Assembly (NCBI RefSeq): GCF_900100125.1
Contig: NZ_FNEL01000006.1
Location: forward strand, 1-45,294
Direction of reading: 5' to 3'
Length of the DNA stretch: 45,294 bases
DNA from: Dolosicoccus paucivorans
GTDB lineage: Bacteria > Bacillota > Bacilli > Lactobacillales > Aerococcaceae
In this document: positions 8,973 through 19,627 of the stretch, piece by piece
How positions within the stretch are numbered: the stretch's first letter is position 1
Layout of the letters: every line of letters begins with the position of its first letter
Notes under the pieces: model-generated
Told to the model about the DNA's origin: nothing
Database searches by the model: none
What the model saw: the letters and a program-made list of their open reading frames with translations, nothing else
Translations under genes and position numbers: made by a program

Positions 8973-10148
8973 ATGCCTACGCTTAAAGAACGAATCATTG
9001 AAGAAGCCCATCGAATTGGCATTGACAAAATCGGCTTTGCTTCCGCGGAACCTTTTGATCATTTAGAAGCTTCTTTAAAGGAACAAAAAGAAAAAGGATA
9101 TACAAGTGGCTTTGAACATCCCGTCATTGAAGAACGTATTTATCCCGAGAAGATCTTTGCTAAACCTAAGTCAATTATTTCGATTGCGCTCGCTTACCCC
9201 AGTCAATTGAAAAATCCGCTACCCCAAGAACGAGGTAATCGTCGCGGGATGTTTGCTAGAGCTTCTTGGGGGATTGATTATCACGATATATTAAGAGAGC
9301 GAATGAATCGACTTATCGACTTTATTAAACGAGAAACGCAAACAGCGGAATTTAAACCAATGGTCGACACAGGCGAATTAATTGATGTTGCTGTCGCCCA
9401 ACGAGCTGGTCTTGGTTTTATTGGACGAAATGGGTTACTCATTACAAAAGAGTTCGGTTCATGGGTTTATTTAGGCGAAATTATTACAGATTTAGAGTTT
9501 GAATACGATGAGCCCGTTCCTTTTGGCTGCGGAGATTGTTATCGTTGTGTAACCGCATGTCCAACGGATGCTTTATTAGGAGACGGACGTATGAATGCCA
9601 AGCGTTGTTTATCTTATCAAACACAAACAAAAGGCTATATGCCAGTAGAGTTTCGTCGAAAGATGACATCGATCATTTATGGTTGTGATATTTGCCAATT
9701 ATCTTGCCCTTACAATAAAGGGATTGACTGGCATTTACATGAAGAAATGGAACCAGATCCAGAGTTAGTACAACCAGCCTTAAAAGAGTTATTGACCCTC
9801 TCTAACCGAGAATTTAGAGATACTTTTGGTAAAATGGCAGGGTCATGGCGAGGGAAAAAGCCTCTTCAACGAAATGCGATCATTGCTTTAGCTAACTTTA
9901 ATGATCAATCAGCCATTCCTTTACTCATTGAAATAATGGAAAAAGATCCCAGAGAAATGATCCGCGGAACTGCCGCCTGGGCGATTAGTCAAATTCAAAA
10001 GCGTTATAATGAAGCGCTCAACGAGTGTGTTTATGAACAACTTCAAAAAGAAACAGATTTAGAAACCATTGAAGAAATGACAAAAGCTTTAGAAGAATTG
10101 AAAAACAAACGTCCACCAAGACAAAAAAGAAACGAGGTCTCTCGATGA
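8973..10148 (+). CDS. queG: Epoxyqueuosine reductase QueG
   Basis: QueG reduces epoxyqueuosine to queuosine in tRNA, the last step of Q34 synthesis, using cobalamin and two [4Fe-4S] clusters. The 391-residue protein shows [21 protein letters not shown] in the corrinoid-binding part, then the first ferredoxin motif [12 protein letters not shown] (~residues 188-199) and a second set CDICQLSCP (~residues 236-244). The C-terminal third, with AIIALANF and [11 protein letters not shown], looks like the HEAT-repeat tail of longer QueG forms. AAAGGAGG precedes the ATG. It overlaps trmL by 4 bases (ATGA), coupling two wobble-position tRNA modification enzymes. Confidence 0.94.
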   Translation: MPTLKERIIEEAHRIGIDKIGFASAEPFDHLEASLKEQKEKGYTSGFEHPVIEERIYPEKIFAKPKSIISIALAYPSQLKNPLPQERGNRRGMFARASWGIDYHDILRERMNRLIDFIKRETQTAEFKPMVDTGELIDVAVAQRAGLGFIGRNGLLITKEFGSWVYLGEIITDLEFEYDEPVPFGCGDCYRCVTACPTDALLGDGRMNAKRCLSYQTQTKGYMPVEFRRKMTSIIYGCDICQLSCPYNKGIDWHLHEEMEPDPELVQPALKELLTLSNREFRDTFGKMAGSWRGKKPLQRNAIIALANFNDQSAIPLLIEIMEKDPREMIRGTAAWAISQIQKRYNEALNECVYEQLQKETDLETIEEMTKALEELKNKRPPRQKRNEVSR

Positions 10149-10672
10149 AAAATCATATTGTACTTTATGAACCCGTTATTCCAGCTAATACAGGAAATAT
10201 TGCCCGAACCGCTGCGGGAACTAATACCACTCTTCATTTAATCGAGCCGTTAGGATTCAGTACCGAAGATAAAATGTTAAAACGATCTGGATTAGATTAT
10301 TGGAACGATGTTGATATACGCTATCACGCATCTTTAGAAGACTTTATGACCTATTTAAATCACCGCCCATTATATTTAATAACAAAGTTCGCTCCCCAAG
10401 TTTATTCTGACGCTAATTTAAAAGATAATGAAGCGGGGGAACAATTTTTCATGTTTGGTAAGGAAACAACCGGTTTACCTATTGAATTGATGGAACAATA
10501 TAAAGAGTATTGTTTACGTATTCCGATGGATGATACCCACGTTCGTTCACTCAATTTATCGAATACGGTTAATATTGTTTTATTTGAAGCGTTACGACAA
10601 CAAAACTTTGAAAGTTTAGAACAAGTTCACCAATACCGCGACACTCCCAAATCAAGGGAATTGAATTGGTAA
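10145..10672 (+). CDS. trmL: tRNA (cytidine/uridine-34-2'-O)-methyltransferase TrmL
   Basis: This 175-residue SPOUT-class enzyme 2'-O-methylates the wobble base of tRNA-Leu species using SAM. Family motifs are visible: [17 protein letters not shown] at the start, [16 protein letters not shown] in the SAM-binding knot and IPM...[19 protein letters not shown] at the C-terminal trefoil. Length is normal for TrmL/CspR. Its ATG overlaps the queG stop, so the two are translationally coupled. Confidence 0.94.
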   Translation: MKNHIVLYEPVIPANTGNIARTAAGTNTTLHLIEPLGFSTEDKMLKRSGLDYWNDVDIRYHASLEDFMTYLNHRPLYLITKFAPQVYSDANLKDNEAGEQFFMFGKETTGLPIELMEQYKEYCLRIPMDDTHVRSLNLSNTVNIVLFEALRQQNFESLEQVHQYRDTPKSRELNW

Positions 10673-10699
10673 TACTTACTTTGTTTAAGGAGGAAACGA

Positions 10700-11668
10700 T
10701 TGGATAAATGGCAAGTACAACAATTAAAAAGAAAACATTACTTTGAAGGATGGTACTATAAACTTGTTAGTGCTGATGAAAAAACAGTCGTTGCGATCAT
10801 CCCGAGTTTTGCGATCGATAAGGGACAAATAACTTACGATTTACAACTATTTATTTCAAAAAGATTAACCGATGGCTTTGAGCACGACGTTCATCATTTA
10901 ACCTTTTCCTCGGATCAGGTGATACTTAGTCAACCAAAGGAACCGATGAAGGTCCAATATGGCAAGAACCGCTTTACAAAAGAAAGTGTTCATTTAAATA
11001 TTCAAACAACTGATTTATCTCTAGAAGGGTCTTTACAATTAAATCAACTAGAGACATTAAATAAGACAAGATGGATGCCTAACATTATGGGTCCTTTTAG
11101 TTATCTTTCTTTTATGGAATGCTTTCATGATATCGGAGCTATGGACGCTTTAATTGAAGGCGAACTTCAACTACAAGGCGAGTCCATTGATTTTACAAAT
11201 GGCCGCGCCCATTTAGAAAAGGACTGGGGAAGCTCTTTTCCAAAATATTACATTTGGTTGCAGTCGAATCATTTTACCACCCGGCCTCGTTCATTGTTTT
11301 TCTCTTGGGCGCATATTCCTCTAGGACCTTTTTGGTTCAATGGGTTTATTTGTCATTTATGGACGGGAAAAGAACATTTAAGGTTTGCGACTTATAATGG
11401 AACTAAATGCCACGTTGAGGTCACTGACCCTACTCATGTGAAAATCACTTTGACTAAAGGGCAACACCAATTAATCATCAAAGCTCACCAAACTGGGGGC
11501 AGCGTGGATTTAAAAGCACCTAAATTGGGCCTAATGAATCAGACAATTAAAGAAGGGCTTATGGGGTCCGTTTCTTTTTGGTTGTATGAAAAAGAAACGT
11601 GTATTTTAGAAGATCACAGTCCTTTAGCTGGGTTGGAGATTGTTTCTGAATTAACTCCTGTAGATTAA
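10700..11668 (+). CDS. Tocopherol-cyclase-like / AttH-like protein
   Basis: The 322-residue product starts at TTG 10700 behind AAGGAGG. It carries the YFEGWYYKLV motif (~residues 14-23) and, centrally, MPNIMGPFSYLSFMEC and AHLEKDWGSSFPKYYIWLQS. These are hallmarks of the bacterial relatives of plant tocopherol cyclase, lipocalin-like two-barrel proteins. No signal peptide or membrane segment is seen, so it is probably cytoplasmic. Bacterial members have no established reaction and this organism is not expected to make tocopherol. It is 28 bases behind trmL and may share its transcript. Confidence 0.75.
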   Translation: MDKWQVQQLKRKHYFEGWYYKLVSADEKTVVAIIPSFAIDKGQITYDLQLFISKRLTDGFEHDVHHLTFSSDQVILSQPKEPMKVQYGKNRFTKESVHLNIQTTDLSLEGSLQLNQLETLNKTRWMPNIMGPFSYLSFMECFHDIGAMDALIEGELQLQGESIDFTNGRAHLEKDWGSSFPKYYIWLQSNHFTTRPRSLFFSWAHIPLGPFWFNGFICHLWTGKEHLRFATYNGTKCHVEVTDPTHVKITLTKGQHQLIIKAHQTGGSVDLKAPKLGLMNQTIKEGLMGSVSFWLYEKETCILEDHSPLAGLEIVSELTPVD

Positions 11669-11692
11669 TATCACGCTGTTTTATGGTCGCGC

Positions 11693-11720
11693 TTGCATTT
11701 TGTAAGAAACATTGTATAAT
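11693..11720 (+). promoter_or_regulatory. Promoter of the serS T-box leader
   Basis: TTGCAT (11693-11698) and a perfect TATAAT (11715-11720) are separated by 16 bases, with a start expected near 11727. Confidence 0.75.
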
Positions 11721-11726
11721 TATAAT

Positions 11727-13274
<1,548 letters not shown>

Positions 13275-13280
13275 TCACAT

Positions 13281-13318
13281 AAAAAGAGCGCTCCCTATCA
13301 ATAAAGAGAGCGCTCTTA
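13281..13318. terminator. Bidirectional terminator between serS and msrA
   Basis: AAGAGCGCTC and its complement near 13308-13317 form a stem between the convergent genes. A-rich sequence on the left gives a T tract for the minus transcript; on the right the T tract is weak. Confidence 0.75.
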
Positions 13319-13320
13319 GT

Positions 13321-13851
13321 TTATTGTTTTTTAAGGTGTTTTTGAGTAAATTCAGCTCGACCTGAGGCTTGTTCACTTAATTGGTAACGCTCAGGGTTTT
13401 TACGGTAGAAATCTTGATGATAATCTTCTGCCGGATAAAAAGGACTTGCTTTAGTAATGGGAACGATAATTGGTTTATCAAAGCGACCACTATTTTGTAG
13501 AGCTTCTTTAGATTTTTCTGCGATTTCTTTTTGTTCCTTGGTCGTATAGAAAATCTCTGGACGATAGGAGCTACCGCGATCTAAAAACTGACCGCCGGCG
13601 TCCGTTGGATCCATCGATGACCAGTAAGTATTTAAAATCTCTTCATATGAAATAAGGGACGGATCAAATTCAATTTCGACTGCTTCAGCATGTCCCGTTG
13701 TACCCGAACAAACTTCTTCATAAGTGGGGTTTTCTTTGTGTCCGCCAGTATAGCCTGAAGTCACACGAATGACACCAGGGCGCGTGTCGAAAGGTTCGAC
13801 CATACACCAAAAACAACCACCAGCTAAAATTGCGATTTCATGTTGTGACAT
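13321..13851 (-). CDS. msrA: Peptide methionine-S-sulfoxide reductase MsrA
   Basis: MsrA repairs methionine-S-sulfoxide in proteins and free methionine, using thioredoxin. The catalytic cysteine lies in [11 protein letters not shown] near the start; [18 protein letters not shown] and YHQDFY are further family signatures. The ATG at 13851 is preferred because GGAG is 8 bases upstream; a GTG three codons earlier overlaps that site. Length is about 176 residues. No signal peptide, so cytoplasmic. It is monocistronic or possibly follows uppP, which ends 59 bases upstream on the same strand. Confidence 0.95.
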   Translation of the reverse strand: MSQHEIAILAGGCFWCMVEPFDTRPGVIRVTSGYTGGHKENPTYEEVCSGTTGHAEAVEIEFDPSLISYEEILNTYWSSMDPTDAGGQFLDRGSSYRPEIFYTTKEQKEIAEKSKEALQNSGRFDKPIIVPITKASPFYPAEDYHQDFYRKNPERYQLSEQASGRAEFTQKHLKKQ

Positions 13852-13909
13852 TGTCTTCACTCCTTTTCAAAAGTATAAAAGGTTTGGCTCAATAAAGCGA
13901 CTAATATGG

Positions 13910-14758
13910 TTAGAATAAAGGATTTAAGATATAAAAATATAAAATAACTAGAATCCCTAAACCGATACGGTAATAACCAAAGATTTTAAAGTCGTGACGT
14001 TTAATGTAATCCAATAAGAATTTAATCGCTAAGACAGATACAATAAACGACACTAACATTCCAGTGATTAAATAAAAGATTTCTGGGACAGTAAAATCAA
14101 AGCCAAATTTAACTAGCTTTAAAAGGCTCGCTCCAAACATCACAGGAATACTCATAAAGAAAGAAAATTCTGCCGCGATAAAACGAGACGCTCCCATTAA
14201 AAGCCCTCCAATAATTGTCGCTCCAGAACGAGAGGTTCCAGGAATTAAAGCGAGTGCTTGGAATAGTCCCATATAAAAAGCGTGTCGGAATTTTAAATCT
14301 TTAAATGACTTAATTTTGCGAGCGTGATTTCCGGATTCTTTCGATTCCACCCAAATGAATAAAATACCGTAGATAATTAACGTTAAAGCAATGACAAAAG
14401 GCGTGGATAATTTACTTTCAATTAAGTCATCTAGCGCTAAACCAAATAACGCCGCTGGAACGGATGCTACGGCTACTTTAAGCCATAATACCCACGTATC
14501 TTGTCGTTCTTTAGCTGTTTTATTAGGATCTAAAGGGTTTAATTTATTAAAAAAGACAATAATAACAGCTATAATTGATGCTAGTTGAACTAAAACCATA
14601 AACATATTAATGAATTCAGGTCTTAAATTTAACGGCACTAAGTTATCAAATAACAGTAAATGCCCTGTACTACTAACAGGTAGCCACTCCGTAATGCCTT
14701 GAATAATACTTAAAATAATAATTTTAATCATTTCAACAATATCAAATAATTGTTCCAT
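13910..14758 (-). CDS. uppP: Undecaprenyl-diphosphatase UppP (BacA)
   Basis: UppP is a membrane enzyme that dephosphorylates undecaprenyl diphosphate to recycle the lipid carrier for peptidoglycan and wall polymers; extra activity gives bacitracin tolerance. The 282-residue protein is very hydrophobic, with about eight membrane segments. It carries both active-site motifs: GITEWLPVSSTGHLLL near the N-terminus and PGTSRSGATI in the middle. GGTGG lies ahead of the ATG at 14758. No regulatory site is evident. Confidence 0.95.
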   Translation of the reverse strand: MEQLFDIVEMIKIIILSIIQGITEWLPVSSTGHLLLFDNLVPLNLRPEFINMFMVLVQLASIIAVIIVFFNKLNPLDPNKTAKERQDTWVLWLKVAVASVPAALFGLALDDLIESKLSTPFVIALTLIIYGILFIWVESKESGNHARKIKSFKDLKFRHAFYMGLFQALALIPGTSRSGATIIGGLLMGASRFIAAEFSFFMSIPVMFGASLLKLVKFGFDFTVPEIFYLITGMLVSFIVSVLAIKFLLDYIKRHDFKIFGYYRIGLGILVILYFYILNPLF

Positions 14759-14849
14759 ATAACCACCATTTCTAATTTTTTACCTTTATTAAGTATACAC
14801 GAATGAACGTCTAATGACCGTTAAAAAATTGTGAACTCTAACGTTTCTT

Positions 14850-14878
14850 TTGTTCTACCACCCCACATATGGTACTAT
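14850..14878 (+). promoter_or_regulatory. Promoter of the PTS IIA gene
   Basis: TTGTTC (14850-14855) and TACTAT (14873-14878) are 17 bases apart, 42 bases before the ATG at 14920. It is the only good promoter seen before the aldehyde dehydrogenase-cysK-cysE run as well. Confidence 0.6.
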
Positions 14879-14919
14879 AAATATACAGAATGATTAACCC
14901 TTTTAGAGGAGGAACTAGA

Positions 14920-15422
14920 ATGTTTGGATTTTTCAAAAAGAAAAAAACAAAAAAGAAGTTAATAAAGAAATTACCCTTTATGCGGTAGCAGATGGTGAAT
15001 TAATTAGTATTGAAGACGTAAGCGATTTAGTTTTCGCTCAAAAAATGATGGGAGACGGGTATGCGATTGTTCCAGCTAATGGACAAATTACTGCTCCTGT
15101 TGAAGGAGTCATTAATAACGTTTTCCCAACAAAACACGCCGTTGGTTTTACAGCAAGTGATTTAGAAGTTTTACTTCATATGGGAATCGATACAGTGGCG
15201 TTAGATGGCCATCCGTTTAACACGAATGTAAACGAAGGTCAAACTGTGGATGCAAATTCAGTCATCTCACAAGTAGATTTAGACATGTTAGAAAAAGAAG
15301 AAAAAGATAACGCCATGATGGTGATCTTTACCAATGGAGCTGACGTCATTGAGTCTTTTGAAATGAATACACCAGGACCTGTTAAAGCAGGCGACGTCGT
15401 TGGTAAAATTATTTTAAAATAA
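14920..15422 (+). CDS. PTS glucose-type IIA domain protein, interrupted by a -1 frameshift
   Basis: ATG 14920 follows AGAGGAGG and encodes MFGFFKKKKTKK, the usual start of stand-alone IIA-Glc proteins, but this frame ends at a TAG after 22 codons. The family sequence resumes in the -1 frame (KEVNKEITLYAVADGELI...), continuing through MMGDGYAIVP, the phosphorylated histidine in LLHMGIDTV and the terminal VVGKIILK to 15422. The shift coincides with ACA AAA AAG (14947-14955), i.e. the slippery heptamer A AAA AAG in the correct register. Possible explanations are programmed frameshifting, a real inactivating indel in an A-run, or a homopolymer sequencing error. If made, the ~167-residue protein accepts phosphate from HPr and may regulate carbon use. 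Confidence 0.85.
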
Positions 15423-15441
15423 TTAGTCGATTGAATGAGAC

Positions 15442-15485
15442 GGTAATGGAGAATTGAATAACCAATTTTCCATTACCTTTTTTTA
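15442..15485 (+). terminator. Terminator after the PTS IIA gene
   Basis: GGTAATGGAGAATT pairs with AATTTTCCATTACC (one G-U) around GAATAACC and is followed by seven T. Only ~22 bases separate it from the next start codon. Confidence 0.9.
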
Positions 15486-15506
15486 TAAAAAAGGAGCGAA
15501 CTCAAG

Positions 15507-16910
15507 ATGCAGGCACATTACATTAATGGTCAATGGATCCAAGGAGAAGATCGTGAGCAAATTGATGTTTACAATTCCTACACCGGGGAAGTGATTCAAC
15601 AGATTCCTCAAGCAACCAAAGAAGAAGTCGATCAAGCTGTTAAAGCAGCGAATGAAGCCTTTCGGGTATGGTGCAATACCTCAAAAGAAGAAAGAGCAAA
15701 GTACGTAAAACAAATTCGTGATGGAATTGAACGTAATAAAGAAAAATTAGCCGATATTATTACTCAAGAACTCGGTGCTACGAAGCGGACTTCTTTATCA
15801 GGACAAGTAGAAAAGTCTTGTGAAGAAATGGATTGTTTACTAGACGCCTTTAAAGATTATTCCTTTGAAGAAACGTTAGAAAATGCTTTAGTTGTTAAGG
15901 AGCCTTACGGAGTTGTATCGATGATTACGCCGTGGAATTACCCTTTAAATCAAATTCAACGTAAGTTAACTCCTGCTTTATTAACAGGCAACACAGTCGT
16001 TGTTCATCCAAGTAGTAAAACGCCTCTCGCAGCGATTGAATTGGCGCGAATTATCGACGAAGAAACGGATTTGCCTAAAGGCGTCTTTAACCTTATCTTA
16101 GGTCGTGGAGGCACGTCGGGAGATTACTTGGCTAACCATCCAAACACACAAGTTATTTCTTTTACTGGCTCTACCAAAGTGGGAAGTCATATGTATGAAA
16201 GTGCTAAAGATCATATTAAGCAACTCGTTTTAGAATTAGGTGGTAAGTCAGCGATGTTACTACTAGAAGAGGGTGACGTTGATTTAGCTGTTGAAACGAC
16301 CCTTAATATGTTACTAGGTAACGTGGGACAAACTTGTACCGTCTTGAGTCGTTTGTTTATTCCGTCCTCCATTAAAGAAGTCGTCTATCAAAAGATCACT
16401 GATTTTTATGAAAATAACGTAGTTTTAGGCGATCCAGCCGATGAAAAGACGACGTTAGGTCCTTTAATTGACCAAAACCAAAAAGAACGCGTCGAAGAAT
16501 ATATTAAAGTCGGTCTAAAAGAGGGTGCTCGTCGTCTAGTTGGGCGTTCCCAAGTCGATCTAAAGGGTCCTTTTGTTGATTTAACGGTCTTTGTTGATGT
16601 AACAAATGATATGAAAATTGCTCAAGAAGAAATTTTTGGTCCTGTGTTGAGTGTTATTACCTATGACGACTTACAAACAGCTATCAATGAAGTCAATGAT
16701 TCCGATTATGGTCTTTCAGGAGCAGTCGTTGGACCAAAGGAAAAAGCCATAAAGGTCGCCCGTCAACTAGAAACCGGTCTTGTGAGTGTCAATAATGGTC
16801 GTCGTAATTCATCTGCGCCAATGGGGGGCCATAAATTATCAGGATTGGGCCAAGAAGTGGGCATTTATAGTTTAGAAGATTACTTACAAACTAAATCTAT
16901 TTTCTTATAA
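15507..16910 (+). CDS. Aldehyde dehydrogenase family protein
   Basis: This 467-residue NAD(P)+-dependent aldehyde dehydrogenase has the usual Rossmann and catalytic domains. MITPWNYPLNQ (~residues 138-148) and FTGSTKVG mark the cofactor site. The general-base glutamate is in LELGGKSA and the nucleophilic cysteine in NVGQTCTV (~residue 278); EEIFGPVLSV is also conserved. The natural aldehyde cannot be read from sequence; it resembles broad-range or semialdehyde-type members. AAAGGAG precedes the ATG. It lies 20 bases before cysK and probably heads or joins a cysK-cysE transcript, a link without an obvious metabolic reason. Confidence 0.88.
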   Translation: MQAHYINGQWIQGEDREQIDVYNSYTGEVIQQIPQATKEEVDQAVKAANEAFRVWCNTSKEERAKYVKQIRDGIERNKEKLADIITQELGATKRTSLSGQVEKSCEEMDCLLDAFKDYSFEETLENALVVKEPYGVVSMITPWNYPLNQIQRKLTPALLTGNTVVVHPSSKTPLAAIELARIIDEETDLPKGVFNLILGRGGTSGDYLANHPNTQVISFTGSTKVGSHMYESAKDHIKQLVLELGGKSAMLLLEEGDVDLAVETTLNMLLGNVGQTCTVLSRLFIPSSIKEVVYQKITDFYENNVVLGDPADEKTTLGPLIDQNQKERVEEYIKVGLKEGARRLVGRSQVDLKGPFVDLTVFVDVTNDMKIAQEEIFGPVLSVITYDDLQTAINEVNDSDYGLSGAVVGPKEKAIKVARQLETGLVSVNNGRRNSSAPMGGHKLSGLGQEVGIYSLEDYLQTKSIFL

Positions 16911-16930
16911 GATTTTAAAGGAGGTCAATA

Positions 16931-17818
16931 ATGAAAGTGTTAGAAACAATTGGAGGAACTCCTCTCGTTCAACTTCAATCGATTCATTCAAATATTTACG
17001 TCAAAATTGAAAAAACAAACCCGATGTCCAGTATTAAAGACCGTCCTGCTTTTCAAATGATTCATGATGCGATTGAACGAGGCGAATTAAAGCCAGGGAT
17101 GAAAATTATTGAGCCAACAAGTGGAAATACGGGCATCGCGCTGGCATTTATTGGCAGTCAATTAGGCTATGAAGTAGTCATCACAATGCCTGAGACGATG
17201 AGTCAAGAGCGAAAAGATGTCATCCGTTCTCTAGGAGCAACGTTAATTTTAACTTCTGGTGATAAAGGAGTTCAAGGAGCGGTCGATAAAGCTAAAGAAC
17301 TTGTTAAAGAAGGTGGCTATTATATGCCAGATCAATTTAATAACCCTTCTAACATAAAGTCTCACTACAAGGCGACGGGACCTGAGATTTATCAAGAAAA
17401 ATCTAATATTAAAGGTTTTATCGCCGGGGTTGGGACAGGAGGAACCGTATCCGGAGTGGGGAAATATTTAAAAGAACAAAATCCTTCCATTCAAGTGTGG
17501 ACTCTAGAGCCAGCCTCTTCAGCCCTTATTACTAAAGGTGAAGCAGGGCCTCATAAAATACAAGGAATCGGAGCCAACTTTATTCCTGGAAACTATCGAC
17601 CGGAATTTATTGATCACGTTATTACAGTGACCGATGAAGAAGCGATTGAAATGGCTAAACGTCTAGCAAAAGAAGAAGGGTTATTTGTAGGTATTTCTTC
17701 AGGCGCTAACGTTTGCGGTGCGTTAAAAATGAGTCAACAAATTGAAGGTCCAATCGTGACCGTCTTACCTGATACCGCGGAACGTTACTATTCAACTGCT
17801 TTATTTAATGAAGAATAA
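16931..17818 (+). CDS. cysK: Cysteine synthase (O-acetylserine sulfhydrylase)
   Basis: CysK replaces the acetate of O-acetylserine with sulfide to make cysteine, using PLP. The catalytic lysine is in MSSIKDRPA (~residue 36), the substrate loop is EPTSGNTGIALA and the PLP phosphate loop GVGTGGTVSG. The 295-residue length is slightly short but covers the whole fold. AAAGGAGG precedes the ATG. Immediately downstream cysE supplies O-acetylserine, so the pair forms the full serine-to-cysteine route and may assemble into the cysteine synthase complex. Confidence 0.93.
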   Translation: MKVLETIGGTPLVQLQSIHSNIYVKIEKTNPMSSIKDRPAFQMIHDAIERGELKPGMKIIEPTSGNTGIALAFIGSQLGYEVVITMPETMSQERKDVIRSLGATLILTSGDKGVQGAVDKAKELVKEGGYYMPDQFNNPSNIKSHYKATGPEIYQEKSNIKGFIAGVGTGGTVSGVGKYLKEQNPSIQVWTLEPASSALITKGEAGPHKIQGIGANFIPGNYRPEFIDHVITVTDEEAIEMAKRLAKEEGLFVGISSGANVCGALKMSQQIEGPIVTVLPDTAERYYSTALFNEE

Positions 17819-17841
17819 TTGATGAGAAATGAGGAGCATAG

Positions 17842-18375
17842 ATGCGTTTAAAAGATCGCATTGATTATGCAAAGTACATTCAATCCATCGACCCCGCCGC
17901 TAGTTCCTTATTAGAAGTGTTGTTGTTTTATCCAGTGATTTCAGCGATAAGTAGCCACCGTAAGGCACATCGTTTGTATAATAAAGGATACAAAACACTC
18001 GCTCGATGGATTAGTCACCGCTCTAGGAAAAAAACAGGCATTGAAATTCATCCTGGAGCAAAAATTGGTCAATATTTATTCATCGATCACGGCATGGGTG
18101 TTGTGATTGGAGAAACAGCAAAAATTGGCGATTATGTGACGATCTATCACGGAGTGACTTTAGGCGGAACAGGTCAACAAAAAAATTGCCTAAGACATCC
18201 GCAAGTAGGAGACAATGTCTTAATCGGAGCCGGCGCTATTTTACTTGGACCGATTTCTGTAGGAAATGGAGCAAAAATAGGAGCCGGAGCGGTGGTCTTA
18301 GAAGATGTTAAAGATCACTCTACTGTTGTCGGATCGCCAGCGTTACGTACAATTCGTCAAAAAATTAAAAAATAA
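17842..18375 (+). CDS. cysE: Serine O-acetyltransferase
   Basis: CysE makes O-acetylserine from serine and acetyl-CoA. The 177-residue protein is of the short Gram-positive type: a helical N-terminal part (with [18 protein letters not shown]) followed by left-handed beta-helix hexapeptide repeats from [11 protein letters not shown] through IGAGAVV. Family residues are visible in [12 protein letters not shown] and [10 protein letters not shown]. The ribosome site GAGGAG is 24 bases behind cysK, so the two are co-transcribed. No cysteine-specific T-box or CymR box was seen upstream. Confidence 0.93.
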   Translation: MRLKDRIDYAKYIQSIDPAASSLLEVLLFYPVISAISSHRKAHRLYNKGYKTLARWISHRSRKKTGIEIHPGAKIGQYLFIDHGMGVVIGETAKIGDYVTIYHGVTLGGTGQQKNCLRHPQVGDNVLIGAGAILLGPISVGNGAKIGAGAVVLEDVKDHSTVVGSPALRTIRQKIKK

Positions 18376-18378
18376 AGA

Positions 18379-18424
18379 CCCCTAAAGTATTGCGATCCCT
18401 CGCAGTAACTTTAGGGGATTTTTA
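18379..18424. terminator. Bidirectional terminator, cysE / flavin reductase operon
   Basis: CCCCTAAAGT (18379-18388) pairs with ACTTTAGGGG (18408-18417). The inner TGCG/CGCA extends the stem, and ATTTTTAT follows. It lies between convergent genes and has T-rich sequence on both sides. Confidence 0.85.
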
Positions 18425-18427
18425 TCG

Positions 18428-19627
18428 TTAATGTTCAGATGCACTTGTTGTAGCATCGTCTTGTGAAGTTTCTTCAACGACTTCTTCTACAACTTCTTCA
18501 GTCACCCAATCAGTTGCCTCTTTAGCGACTAATTGTTGACCTGTTTGATCTAAGTACCATTCAACAAGAGGTTGTAAGTTTTGGACGTATTCATAAAATC
18601 CTTTAAATTCTCCCGTTTCATCATGAAGAGCACGGTAGTCATGTAACACAAACTCATTTTGATCATTAATAAAGTAAGTAGGAATATGTTCTTCATACCC
18701 AGCTCTTAATTGTCCGATAACGGTGGCCAAATCTTCATGGGTTTCTTTTGGATAAAGATGGGCTAAGCTCGATCCTAAATCTTCGTCGTGACGTTTAATC
18801 AACGTCGGCGGGTCCATCGGGCGGTTATGATATAAATATTGGTTATTGTTATCGATAAAGGATAATTCAACCGGCAAATTATTGAGTAGCCAATTAATTT
18901 GATCGACAGTTAGAAGCCCTTTATCTAACTGGACGTATTGTTGGCCTGATACAGCCTTTGTTTTTTGACTTGCTTGAGTAAACCAGTGGTTAGTATTCAT
19001 TTCCACACCCTCAATGGTTGTATTAGTTCCAGCGTTAGCGTTTAAATCTTCCACACCTAGCTCGGGTTTGACTTTAAGGGTTTGGATCGCTTTTGCGTAC
19101 TCCATAAACTTTTGAATGACTGAACGTAAAAAGACAATGGTTCCTTCATCTTTTAAGCGTCCATACATATCAAAGGCTGTTTTAGCTTCATTGAGTAAAA
19201 ACTCCGTTCCTGGCATCGTCATCGCATCCACTCCCGGCGCTTCTAAAATTTGACGTAAATGAAGCTGCGAACGAGACGTTCCTTGATTGTGATAAGACGC
19301 GCCGATAATGAGGACCGGTTTATGGCGTAAAGGATGGACTTTATAAGATAACCATTCAATTAAACTACTTAATCCAGCAGGGATTGTATGGTTATGTTCT
19401 GGAGTAGAAATAATAACCCCTTCTGCTTGATGAATTTTACGTACAATAGTATGAACAGGCCCTTCATCAGTTAATTGACTTTCATCTCGGTCAAATAAAG
19501 GAACTTGATCAATTTCTAAAATTTCTAAATCAATTAAGTCTGCATATTCTTTTTGAATAAATTGAAGTAACTCGCGGTTGTAAGACTGCTCAGCAGGAGA
19601 GCCGACAATTCCAACTAATTTCATCAT
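18428..19627 (-). CDS. NAD(P)H:FMN reductase-like flavodoxin domain fused to a PAS domain
   Basis: Residues 1-~180 form a flavodoxin-like NADPH-dependent FMN reductase domain: GIVGSPAEQSYNRELLQ at the start, ISTPEHNHTIPAGL (FMN site) and GASYHNQGTSRSQLHLRQIL. A linker follows. Then ~250-370 matches the PAS_10-type sensor domain found with DUF438, starting LTVDQINWLLNNLPVELSFI and containing YFINDQNEFVLHDYRALHDE. The tail is acidic and low in complexity (EEVVEEVVEET). The PAS part may bind heme or flavin and gate the reductase. It is translationally coupled to the shorter paralogue upstream (4-base overlap). Substrate and partner are unknown. Confidence 0.8.
   Translation of the reverse strand: MMKLVGIVGSPAEQSYNRELLQFIQKEYADLIDLEILEIDQVPLFDRDESQLTDEGPVHTIVRKIHQAEGVIISTPEHNHTIPAGLSSLIEWLSYKVHPLRHKPVLIIGASYHNQGTSRSQLHLRQILEAPGVDAMTMPGTEFLLNEAKTAFDMYGRLKDEGTIVFLRSVIQKFMEYAKAIQTLKVKPELGVEDLNANAGTNTTIEGVEMNTNHWFTQASQKTKAVSGQQYVQLDKGLLTVDQINWLLNNLPVELSFIDNNNQYLYHNRPMDPPTLIKRHDEDLGSSLAHLYPKETHEDLATVIGQLRAGYEEHIPTYFINDQNEFVLHDYRALHDETGEFKGFYEYVQNLQPLVEWYLDQTGQQLVAKEATDWVTEEVVEEVVEETSQDDATTSASEH

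Noticed and set aside
14391-14588. Plus-strand frame opposite uppP
   Set aside because: It lies wholly within the membrane-protein coding sequence on the other strand and lacks a ribosome site.
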